Shown: in pieces, positions 1 through 6,416 of the stretch
Layout of the letters: each line of letters begins with the position of its first letter
Position numbering within the stretch: position 1 is the stretch's first letter
Source of the DNA: Thermaceae bacterium
GTDB taxonomy: Bacteria; Deinococcota; Deinococci; Deinococcales; Marinithermaceae
Direction of reading: 5' to 3'
DNA length: 6,416 bases
Assembly: GCA_027023115.1 (NCBI GenBank)
Contig: JALVWZ010000404.1
Span: forward strand, 1 to 6,416
Translations under genes and position numbers: made by a program
Notes under the pieces: model-generated
The model's database searches: none
The model's input: the letters and a program-made list of their open reading frames with translations, nothing else
Told to the model about the DNA's origin: nothing

Positions 1-378
1 CATCTCCAGATAGCGCTCCCGGCCTGCTTCGTCCACCACCAGCCCGTCGAGCCGCCTCCCGCCAAGGCGCGGTTGCGCGGCCCGCCAGCGCCAGCCCCAG
101 TGCGCCACCAAGCGCGGCAGGGCCGCTTCGGCGAAGGCCGAGTCGAGCAGCGCCCAAGCCGCACCGGCGTGCGCCAGCAGCACCCGGCCGGCGGTGCGCC
201 CGCCCGCCCGCGGCAGGTAGCGCAACCTGGTTCCCGGCCTGAGCCACTCGAGGCGGCCGGTGTTGGGCAGGTGCAGGCGCATCTCGCCTCCCGCGGCAGC
301 AGCGCGCACCACGAAGCGGTTCTCGCGCTCCAGCAAACGAGCCGCCCGCGAAGGTGGAAAGGCCTGGTCCAGTTCCAC
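1..378 (-). CDS. sfsA: SfsA-family protein (sugar fermentation stimulation / predicted DNA-RNA nuclease), C-terminal part off the window
   Basis: I found this gene by reading the minus strand: 126 open codons run from a GTG at 378 to the window edge, so about half of a family protein of some 230 residues is present. An in-frame stop lies at 390-388, so the start is GTG 378 or TTG 384. A weak GGTAGG-like ribosome site upstream favours GTG. Residues 21-25 (RFVVR) are followed by LHLPNTG at 35-41 and LRPGT at 46-50. This matches the SfsA N-terminal fold, whose hallmark is a (C)PNTG motif before a PG turn. RRLDGLVV at 108-115 and YLEM at 123-126 correspond to the family's RIDF and YIEVK strands, so D111 and E125 would be two acidic residues of a PD-(D/E)XK-like site. 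The expected lysine falls just beyond base 1. The leucine at the usual cysteine before PNTG is a divergence. The SfsA name comes from E. coli sugar-growth phenotypes and a nuclease activity; the role here is unknown. It is transcribed divergently from the transport operon and need not be related to it. Confidence 0.8.
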   Translation of the reverse strand, partial: MELDQAFPPSRAARLLERENRFVVRAAAAGGEMRLHLPNTGRLEWLRPGTRLRYLPRAGGRTAGRVLLAHAGAAWALLDSAFAEAALPRLVAHWGWRWRAAQPRLGGRRLDGLVVDEAGRERYLEM

Positions 379-543
379 CCCCAAAGCCTACCGCGGCACC
401 GGGCCCGCGCCTGCAGGACACGTCTTCCGTAGGCGCAGGGCGGAGGAAGTATGCGATAACCCAGTCAATACCCGCCGGCGGCGTGCAGCCTGGTCGGTAT
501 GAATCCCGGGCGACGAACTTTTACGAGCGGCGATTGCGAAGCC

Positions 544-573
544 TTGTCAAAGCGCCAGTACACACACTACAAT
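544..573 (+). promoter_or_regulatory. Sigma-70-type promoter for the rpiR-transporter-mtnA-mtnK operon
   Basis: TTGTCA at 544-549 and TACAAT at 568-573 each match the -35 and -10 consensus at five of six positions and are 18 bases apart. Transcription would start near 579-582, giving a very short leader of about 17 bases before the rpiR ATG at 598. GAGG at 585-588 is a usable ribosome-binding site 9 bases before that ATG. No equally good promoter was seen before the binding-protein gene, so this one may drive the whole operon. Confidence 0.65.
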
Positions 574-585
574 GGTTAGGTAGTG
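565..585. promoter_or_regulatory. Candidate RpiR-family operator over the -10 box and start site
   Basis: CACTAC at 565-570 and GTAGTG at 580-585 are perfect inverted 6-base arms with a 9-base spacer. The dyad centre at 575 lies just after the -10 box. The left arm overlaps TACAAT and the right arm covers the predicted transcription start. Half-sites about one and a half helical turns apart suit a dimeric helix-turn-helix regulator. Because the left arm lies upstream of the start site, this cannot be an RNA hairpin in the leader. Autorepression by the adjacent RpiR protein is an inference from position. Confidence 0.5.
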
Positions 586-597
586 AGGCTACATTAG

Positions 598-1443
598 ATG
601 ACCACCAATGCTCGCGTGATCACCCGCATCAACAGCTTCTACGACAAACTTTCCCCCTCGGAAAGGCGGGTGGCCGACTACGTGCGCGAGCACCCGGAAG
701 AGGTGATTCACATGCCCATGGCCCGTCTGGCGCAGCACGCCGGGGTAAGCGACCCCTCGGTACTGCGTTTCTGCCGCGCCATCGGCTACCGGGGCTACCT
801 CGACTTCAAGGTGGCCCTCACCCAAGACCTCGCCTCGCCGGTGCAGTTCATCCAGGGCTCGGTGGACCCCCACGACAGCATCAAGGAAATAGCCCAAAAG
901 ATCTTCGCAGCCGCCAACAACGCCCTCCTCGAGACCCTGCAGGAGCTCGACATGGGCGCTCTCGAGCGCGCCGTGAACCTCGTCAACCAGGCCCAGCGGG
1001 TTTTGATAATCGGGGTGGGCACCTCGGCACCGCTGGCGCAAATACTCTACAACCGCCTCTTCCGCCTCAACCTGCCGGTCTGGGTCCAGACCGACTCCTA
1101 CCTGCAGGTAATGCACGCCGCCCTGCTCGGCGAAGGCGACGTGGTCATCGGCATCTCGCAGACCGGTGCGTCCATAGACCCGGTGCTGACGCTCGAGGAA
1201 GCCCGCAAACACGGAGCCGCCACGATTGCCCTCACCGGCTCGCTTTCCTCACCCATCACCCACGAGGCCGATGTTACCCTGTACTCCAGCTACCACGAGC
1301 TGCGCCCGGAGGCAACTTCTTCGCGCATCGCCCAGATCGCCATCATCGAAACGCTCTACGTTGCCCTCAGCATGCGTCACCTCGACACCGCCGACGCCGA
1401 CGAGCGCCGCATCTGGGAAGCGTTGTCAAGAAAGACACTGTGA
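598..1443 (+). CDS. RpiR-family transcriptional regulator (HTH + SIS phosphosugar-sensing domain)
   Basis: This 281-residue protein has the standard length and order of the RpiR/HexR family. The N-terminal helix-turn-helix domain spans about residues 1-78. It includes the typical LSPSERRVADYV segment (18-29) and the recognition region ARLAQHAGVSDPSVLRFCRA (42-61). A linker leads to an SIS (sugar isomerase) domain at about 120-255, with the phosphosugar-binding loops VLIIGVGTSAPLAQ (135-148) and VIGISQTGAS (183-192). Members bind DNA as dimers or tetramers and respond to phosphorylated sugars. Here the natural ligand would be the 1-phosphate made by MtnK or its isomerised product, which is an inference from the operon. 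The ATG at 598 follows an in-frame TAG directly and has GAGG 9 bases upstream, so the start is secure. The gene heads the operon, 96 bases before the binding-protein gene. Whether it represses or activates cannot be read from sequence, though an operator over the -10 box favours repression. Confidence 0.94.
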   Translation: MTTNARVITRINSFYDKLSPSERRVADYVREHPEEVIHMPMARLAQHAGVSDPSVLRFCRAIGYRGYLDFKVALTQDLASPVQFIQGSVDPHDSIKEIAQKIFAAANNALLETLQELDMGALERAVNLVNQAQRVLIIGVGTSAPLAQILYNRLFRLNLPVWVQTDSYLQVMHAALLGEGDVVIGISQTGASIDPVLTLEEARKHGAATIALTGSLSSPITHEADVTLYSSYHELRPEATSSRIAQIAIIETLYVALSMRHLDTADADERRIWEALSRKTL

Positions 1444-1445
1444 AG

Positions 1446-1457
1446 AAGGGAGGTGAT
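1446..1457 (+). promoter_or_regulatory. Unpaired, very strong Shine-Dalgarno-like sequence after rpiR
   Basis: Just after the rpiR stop, bases 1449-1457 (GGAGGTGAT) are a nine-base perfect complement of the 16S rRNA 3' end. No ATG, GTG or TTG lies 5 to 10 bases downstream of the GGAGG core. The only nearby start is the GTG inside the site itself at 1453, which opens a 24-codon frame to a TAA at 1527 with no recognisable product. It may be a remnant start, a ribosome standby site or chance. Confidence 0.4.
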
Positions 1458-1525
1458 AGCAGCTAGCAAAAACCAACCCACGGAACCCAAGCCATCCAGC
1501 AGTCTTACGCACGCTAGTGCTAGAT

Positions 1526-1531
1526 AAGGAG
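1526..1531 (+). promoter_or_regulatory. Ribosome-binding site of the binding-protein gene
   Basis: AAGGAG ends 8 bases before the ATG at 1540, an ideal spacing that fixes the start in front of a complete Tat signal peptide. Confidence 0.8.
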
Positions 1532-1539
1532 CAAAAACT

Positions 1540-2601
1540 ATGAGCAAACCGGATATTAGCCGTAGAGAATTCATGATCAAGAGCGCCCTGGCTTCGATGG
1601 GCATCGCCGCCGGCCCCGCCTTCTTGCAGACCGTCCGCGCCGCCAGCGGCAAGAACCGCCCCCTCAAGGCCGCCTTCTCCAACGCCGGCCTGCAGGCTAC
1701 CTGGTGCGCCCAGGGTAAGGACACCGTCGAGCAGTGGGGCAAGTGGCTCGGCGTGGAGATCCACTGGTACGACGGCCAGCTCGACGTCGCCAAGCAGCGC
1801 GCTGCTGTGGACGCCATGGCCTCCAAAGACTGGGACTTCGTAGCCATCCAGCCCCTCTCCATCGGTTCGCTGGTAGAGCCGGTCAACAAGATGATCAGCA
1901 AGGGCATCCCGGTCATCGCCATGGACACCATGCTGGCTCCCTGGGGCTCGATCAAGCAGCATACCTTCATCGCCCCCGACAACGTCTGGATGGGCGAGCA
2001 GGTAACCCAGGCGCTGGTGGACGCCATTGGCGGCAAGGGTAACATCATCATGACCCAGGGCTCGCTGGGCCACACCGGCGCCCAGGGCCGCGCCCAGGGC
2101 TTCTGGAACGTCGTCAAGAAGTACCCCGACATCAAGGTGCTAGACACCTCGCCCGCCGACTGGGACGTCGCCAAGGTCGCCCAGCTGTGGGAGAACCTCC
2201 TCAACCGCTATAAGAAAATCGACGCCGCCTTCTTCCACAACGACGACATGGCCCTGGCCGCCTACCACGTCATCAAGAACGCCGGCCGTGAGAAGGAGAT
2301 CGTCATCGGCGGCATCGACGGCATGCCCCCCGCGGTGCAGGCGGTCCTCGACGGCAAGATGCACGCCACCGCCCGCAACTCCGCCGCCCGCATCCACTGG
2401 GGCGCGCTGGTGGCCGGCTACTACGCCGCCATGCTCAAGGAAGTCCCGGGTAAGGACGTGCCCGAGTTCATCCTCGCCGATGGTCCGGTTATTCTGCCGC
2501 CGATGAAGCACGAGAAGACCGACAAGCCCTGGCTGCTCAAGGGTTACGGCATCGGCGCCGGCCCCGGCCTCCTCTGGGAAGAAAAGCACTACCTGGCCTA
2601 G
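1540..2601 (+). CDS. Tat-exported RbsB-like sugar ABC transporter binding protein (probable 5-modified ribose ligand)
   Basis: A 353-residue periplasmic binding protein of the ribose type (Peripla_BP_4 fold). Residues 7-14 (SRREFMIK) are a twin-arginine Tat motif, followed by a hydrophobic stretch (15-30) and a likely cleavage near VRA-A at 32-35. There is no lipobox cysteine, so the mature protein should be soluble and folded before export. The mature N-terminus KAAFSNAG (43-50) is the first beta strand of the fold. Compared from memory with E. coli RbsB, the sugar-contact positions appear kept: N48 (FSN), D129 (AMDT), R184 (GRAQG), N234 (HNDDMA) and D260 (GGIDG). RbsB has arginine after the first aspartate, and T130 is there here. 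The ligand is not proven. The adjacent mtnA and mtnK genes point to 5-methylthioribose or 5-deoxyribose delivered to the ABC permease. The gene lies 45 bases before the ATPase gene, with a stable hairpin between them. Confidence 0.93.
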   Translation: MSKPDISRREFMIKSALASMGIAAGPAFLQTVRAASGKNRPLKAAFSNAGLQATWCAQGKDTVEQWGKWLGVEIHWYDGQLDVAKQRAAVDAMASKDWDFVAIQPLSIGSLVEPVNKMISKGIPVIAMDTMLAPWGSIKQHTFIAPDNVWMGEQVTQALVDAIGGKGNIIMTQGSLGHTGAQGRAQGFWNVVKKYPDIKVLDTSPADWDVAKVAQLWENLLNRYKKIDAAFFHNDDMALAAYHVIKNAGREKEIVIGGIDGMPPAVQAVLDGKMHATARNSAARIHWGALVAGYYAAMLKEVPGKDVPEFILADGPVILPPMKHEKTDKPWLLKGYGIGAGPGLLWEEKHYLA

Positions 2602-2611
2602 TCGCAACGAT

Positions 2612-2637
2612 GGCGCCCCCCGCTGGCGGGGGGCGCC
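2612..2637 (+). promoter_or_regulatory. 12-bp perfect GC hairpin between the binding-protein and ATPase genes
   Basis: Arms at 2612-2623 and 2626-2637 are perfectly complementary over 12 bases, all G or C. In RNA a loop of four or more bases would form by opening the inner pairs. It lies 10 bases after the binding-protein stop and 9 bases before the ATPase ATG. No T-run follows (only CCC then AACGCC), so it is not a normal intrinsic terminator. A stem of this kind at this place in sugar ABC operons usually protects the upstream binding-protein message from 3' decay and lowers expression of the membrane parts. The ATPase gene has no clear Shine-Dalgarno outside the stem, so the stem may also limit its translation. 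Confidence 0.75.
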
Positions 2638-2646
2638 CCCAACGCC

Positions 2647-4176
2647 ATGGATACGACAACCCCGCTACTTAATCTGATAAACGTCTCCAAGCGCTTCGGC
2701 GGCATCCACGCCCTCAAGGGGATCGACTTCGAGGTTCGCCCCGGCGAGGTGCACGCCCTGGTGGGCGAGAACGGCGCCGGCAAGTCGACGATGATGAAGA
2801 TCCTCGCCGGCGTCATCACCGACTACGAGGGCGAGATGCGCTGGCGCGGCCGCCCGGTGCGGCTGAAGGGGCCCCGCCATGCCCTCGACCTGGGCATCGC
2901 CATGATCCACCAGGAGCTGAGTGTGATGCCCGAGCTAACGGTGGCCGAGAACATCTTCTTGGGTCGGCAACCGCTGAAGGGCGGCGTGGTGGACTGGCCG
3001 CGGATGTTCCGCGAGGCCGAGGCCAGCCTAGCCGAGCTGGGCTTCGAGCACGTCAACGTCCGCGACACCCTCGACCGCTACCCTTTGGGCGTTCACCAAT
3101 TGGTGGAAATCGCCCGCGCCATCACCTCGGGGGCGCAACTAATCATCATGGACGAGCCGACCAGCGCCCTCAGCCCCATGGAAACGCATCGCCTGTTGGA
3201 GCTGACCCGCAATCTGGTAGAGGGCGGCGATAAGTCGGTGGTCTACATCTCTCACTTCCTCGAGGAGGTCACCTGGGTCGCCGACCGCATTACGGTGCTG
3301 CGCGACGGAGAAAAGATAACAACACTAAAAGCAAAGAACGCTGACAAGCAAGAGCTGGTCAGGCTGATGCTGGGCAAAGAAACCGAGTTCTTCGAAGAGT
3401 CATACATAGGGGCCCGCGAGGTGGAAGACACCCACGAGCTGCGCGAGCCGGTTCTGACGGTCCGCGGGCTGAGCAAGCCCCGCGCCTTCGAAGACGTCAG
3501 TTTCGAGCTGCACGCCGGCGAGATCCTCGGCCTTTACGGCCTCATCGGCTCCGGTCACTTCGAGCTCGGCGAGGCCCTCTACGGCCTGCTCAAGCCAACC
3601 TCCGGCGAGATGGTCCTTAGCGGCAAGCCCCTCCGCGGCAACCCGCGCCGGGCCATAGACAGGGGCGTGGCCTACGTGCCCCCCTCACGCCGCAGCGGTC
3701 TCTTTTTGGAAAAACCGATTTACCAGAACATATCGCTTCCCTGGCTGGCCCATATATCCGGCTTCGTGCCCTCGGTGGCCAAGGAGGTCAAGGTAGCCGA
3801 CGAGGTCATCCACCGCGTCGGCGTAAGGCCGCCCGACCCGCTCAAAGAGGTGGTGTTCTTGAGCGGCGGCAACCAACAAAAAGTAGCCATTGCCCGCTGG
3901 CTCGTGGAACTGCCCAAGGTTTTCGTGGTCAGCGAGCCGACCCGCGGTATGGACGTGGGCGCCAAGGAAGAAGTGATGCACATCCTCAAGGAAATGAGCG
4001 CCGCCGGCGTGGGGGTGCTGCTCATCTCTTCCGAGCCCGAGACCATCCTGGCCGCGGCCGAGAGGATATTGGTAATGGCCAAGGGCCGGATCGTCGAGGA
4101 GTTCGTGGACCAGCAGGTCACAAAAGAAATGCTGCTAGCCGCCGCCGCCGGCGAGATGGTGGAGCAACCGGCTTAG
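2647..4176 (+). CDS. RbsA-like sugar ABC transporter ATPase with two fused nucleotide-binding domains
   Basis: At 509 residues with two ABC domains in tandem, this is the usual length for RbsA/MglA-type ATPases, which power carbohydrate uptake through a permease dimer at the inner membrane. Domain 1 (about 7-245) has Walker A GENGAGKST (40-48), Q-loop Q89, Walker B LIIMDEPTSAL (165-175) and the switch histidine H203. Its ABC signature is degenerate (YPLGVHQ, 145-151, with proline at the serine position). Domain 2 (about 268-500) has the lysine-less Walker A GLIGSGHFEL (298-307), typical of this family, and an intact signature LSGGNQQKVAIAR (405-417). Its Walker B has serine at the aspartate position (VVSEPTRG, S429-E430). 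So one composite ATP site looks complete and the other broken. No ribosome site is obvious before the ATG at 2647, because the upstream hairpin occupies that space. The permease gene follows after 11 bases. Confidence 0.95.
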   Translation: MDTTTPLLNLINVSKRFGGIHALKGIDFEVRPGEVHALVGENGAGKSTMMKILAGVITDYEGEMRWRGRPVRLKGPRHALDLGIAMIHQELSVMPELTVAENIFLGRQPLKGGVVDWPRMFREAEASLAELGFEHVNVRDTLDRYPLGVHQLVEIARAITSGAQLIIMDEPTSALSPMETHRLLELTRNLVEGGDKSVVYISHFLEEVTWVADRITVLRDGEKITTLKAKNADKQELVRLMLGKETEFFEESYIGAREVEDTHELREPVLTVRGLSKPRAFEDVSFELHAGEILGLYGLIGSGHFELGEALYGLLKPTSGEMVLSGKPLRGNPRRAIDRGVAYVPPSRRSGLFLEKPIYQNISLPWLAHISGFVPSVAKEVKVADEVIHRVGVRPPDPLKEVVFLSGGNQQKVAIARWLVELPKVFVVSEPTRGMDVGAKEEVMHILKEMSAAGVGVLLISSEPETILAAAERILVMAKGRIVEEFVDQQVTKEMLLAAAAGEMVEQPA

Positions 4177-4187
4177 TGAGGTGAAAC

Positions 4188-5171
4188 ATGGCGCAAAAAT
4201 CCGCTGAAACGACCAAACCACCCAGCAAGCTGCGGGCGTTCCTGGCCAAGAGCCGCGAGTACGCTCCGGTATGGACCTTGCTGGTTCTCTTTCTGTTCTT
4301 CTCCGTTTACTCCGATAGTTTCCTGACCCTCGAGAACATGGGGAACATCCTCAACCAGGTCTCGCTCCTGGCCATCATGGGCACCGGTATCACCTTCGTG
4401 CTGCTCACCGCCCAGATAGACCTTTCGGTCTCCTACATGGCCACCTTCACCGGCGTCGTTGCCGCCTACTACACCGCCGCCCACATGGCGCAGCCCTGGC
4501 CCATCCTGGTGGCCCTCCTGGCGGCGGCCTTCCTGGGCGTCATCAACGGCGTCGGCACTGCCTGGCTGGGAATCCCCTCGTTCATGGTCACCCTGGCGAT
4601 GTCGCTGATCGCCTCCGGCCTCAGCCTCTGGCTGACCCACGGCCGTATCATCTTCGACCTGCCGCCGCTGGCCAACATCCTCGGCAGCGGTCGCATCTTC
4701 GGCATCAAGTGGCTGGTGATCGTCGCCGCGCTGACTTTGCTGGCGGGCCACCTGATTCTGCGCTACACCCGCTTCGGCCGCTACGTCTACATGACCGGCG
4801 CCAACCCCAAAGCGGCGGAGCTGGCCGGCGTCAACACCAAGGGCATCGTCACCGCGGTGATGGTCATTGCCGCGGTTACCGCCGGCCTCGCCGGCGTGGT
4901 GGGCATCGGCCGCCTCGGCAGCGCCACCCCCACCGCCTTCGACGGCATGCTGATCGACGCCATCGGCGCGGTCGTCCTCGGCGGCACCTCGCTCTTTGGC
5001 GGCATTGGCGGCATCCCCCAGACCGTCATCGGTCTGCTGATCCTGGGCGTGCTGCGCAACGGACTGGACCAAATCTCGGTGGACATCTACATGAAGACCC
5101 TGATTACCGGAATCATCTTGCTCGTGGCGTTGGTCTTCAACATCGTCTTTGCGGGCAAGAAGGAGGGATAG
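4188..5171 (+). CDS. RbsC-like sugar ABC transporter permease
   Basis: A 327-residue integral membrane protein of the ribose/galactose permease family (BPD_transp_2). About eight to ten hydrophobic segments are visible, the first at about 29-41, then 56-73, 83-98, 105-125, 131-150, 175-191, 217-241, 255-275, 278-290 and 304-322. Family hallmarks are IDLSVSYMATFTG (77-89), where the usual glycine after DLSV is serine; the cytoplasmic ATPase-contact loop RFGRYVYMTGANPKAAELAG (195-214); and AVVLGGTSLFGGIGG (261-275). The N-terminus (1-25) is polar and lysine-rich, consistent with a cytoplasmic start. It would act as a homodimer with the ATPase encoded just upstream. GAGGTGA at 4178-4184 is its ribosome site. 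Only three bases separate its stop from the mtnA start, indicating cotranscription and likely translational coupling. Only one permease gene is present, which is normal for this class. Confidence 0.95.
   Translation: MAQKSAETTKPPSKLRAFLAKSREYAPVWTLLVLFLFFSVYSDSFLTLENMGNILNQVSLLAIMGTGITFVLLTAQIDLSVSYMATFTGVVAAYYTAAHMAQPWPILVALLAAAFLGVINGVGTAWLGIPSFMVTLAMSLIASGLSLWLTHGRIIFDLPPLANILGSGRIFGIKWLVIVAALTLLAGHLILRYTRFGRYVYMTGANPKAAELAGVNTKGIVTAVMVIAAVTAGLAGVVGIGRLGSATPTAFDGMLIDAIGAVVLGGTSLFGGIGGIPQTVIGLLILGVLRNGLDQISVDIYMKTLITGIILLVALVFNIVFAGKKEG
5161..5166 (+). promoter_or_regulatory. Ribosome-binding site that decides the GTG start of mtnA
   Basis: AGGAGG lies inside the last codons of the permease gene, 8 bases before the GTG at 5175. 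No ATG is available nearby in the mtnA frame, so this site supports the GTG. Confidence 0.8.
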
Positions 5172-5174
5172 AGC

Positions 5175-6290
<1,116 letters not shown>

Positions 6291-6416
6291 ATGGAGTATC
6301 AACCGCTAACCCCCGAAACCCTGCTCGACTACCTGAAGAGCCGGCCCGCCCTGGCCGAGATAATGCCCCCCGACGAAACCTACGACGTCAAGGAGGTGGG
6401 CGACGGCAACCTCAAC
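6291..6416 (+). CDS. mtnK: 5-methylthioribose kinase (MtnK), N-terminal 42 codons only
   Basis: The reading frame opens at ATG 6291 directly after the mtnA TAA and is still open at the window edge, so only about a tenth of a protein of some 400 residues is visible. Residues 34-42 (KEVGDGNLN) are the signature first strand and glycine-rich nucleotide loop of MtnK, which in B. subtilis and Klebsiella reads QEIGDGNLN or QEVGDGNLN. The segment before it (LTPETLLDYLKSRPALAEIM) fits the family's N-terminal helix. MtnK is an aminoglycoside-phosphotransferase-fold kinase that uses ATP to phosphorylate 5-methylthioribose at C1, making the substrate of MtnA. The fit with the upstream mtnA supports the call, since the short fragment alone would be thin. 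The catalytic aspartates lie outside the window and cannot be checked. Confidence 0.86.
   Translation, partial: MEYQPLTPETLLDYLKSRPALAEIMPPDETYDVKEVGDGNLN

Larger units (their letters stand above)
379..597. promoter_or_regulatory. Divergent intergenic region between sfsA and the rpiR operon
   Basis: These 219 bases separate two genes pointing away from each other. The right-hand 60 bases are clearly richer in A and T than the surroundings and contain the rightward promoter described separately. On the minus strand a TTGACT (455-460 region) looks like a -35 box, but no acceptable -10 lies 16-18 bases from it. I therefore see no convincing sfsA promoter. I found no tRNA, riboswitch, CRISPR or terminator-like structure here. 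Open frames crossing this stretch on the plus strand show no recognisable protein. Confidence 0.6.

Noticed and set aside
73..432. Plus-strand frame of 119 codons at the left edge
   Set aside because: The opposite strand reads as SfsA with the PNTG motif, while this frame is Arg/Pro/Ala-rich without any motif.
455..460. Minus-strand -35 box for sfsA (TTGACT)
   Set aside because: No acceptable -10 hexamer lies 16-18 bases downstream on that strand.
354..1466. Long plus-strand frame of 370 codons overlapping rpiR
   Set aside because: It is rich in Arg, Pro, Gly and His with no recognisable domain, and overlaps a clear RpiR gene in another frame. This is a typical GC-rich shadow.
1517..1526. 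Extended -10 promoter (TGC then TAGATA) before the binding-protein gene
   Set aside because: The hexamer matches only three of six consensus positions, no -35 is present, and it would place the transcript start inside the ribosome site.
2612..2637. Intrinsic transcription terminator
   Set aside because: The stem is strong but no T-run follows, and genes of the same transporter continue downstream.

Overview
This is a GC-rich bacterial window with short intergenic gaps and GC-rich third codon positions. One transport and catabolic operon fills most of it on the + strand. The export signal of the binding protein is a twin-arginine (Tat) peptide with no lipobox, which suggests a soluble periplasmic protein and so a two-membrane cell. 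I cannot name the organism. Codon style would fit a thermophile-like Deinococcota or Chloroflexota member, but that is only an impression.

Left edge (1-378, minus strand): the N-terminal half of an SfsA-family protein that starts at GTG and runs off the window. Next is a 219-base divergent intergenic region. It holds a near-consensus sigma-70-type promoter (544-573) reading right, with a perfect inverted repeat over its -10 and start site that looks like an operator.

Operon (598 to beyond 6416, plus strand): an RpiR-family regulator with an SIS phosphosugar-sensing domain; a Tat-exported RbsB-like binding protein; an RbsA-like double ATPase; an RbsC-like permease; a methylthioribose-1-phosphate isomerase family protein (MtnA); and the first 42 codons of a methylthioribose kinase (MtnK), cut by the window edge. 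From the ATPase gene on, the genes are 0 to 11 bases apart. A 12-bp GC hairpin separates the binding-protein gene from the ATPase gene.

Reading as a system: the transporter would import a 5-modified ribose (5-methylthioribose, or the related 5-deoxyribose). MtnK would phosphorylate it at C1, and MtnA would isomerise the 1-phosphate to the ribulose 1-phosphate. RpiR would sense a phosphorylated intermediate. The binding protein keeps most of the ribose-contact residues of E. coli RbsB but has one telling change. MtnA belongs to a diverged branch. What lies just right of the window (an aldolase, or the MtnB/C/D/E-type enzymes) would tell whether this is a methionine salvage operon or a carbon-scavenging and disposal route of the dihydroxyacetone-phosphate (DHAP) shunt type.
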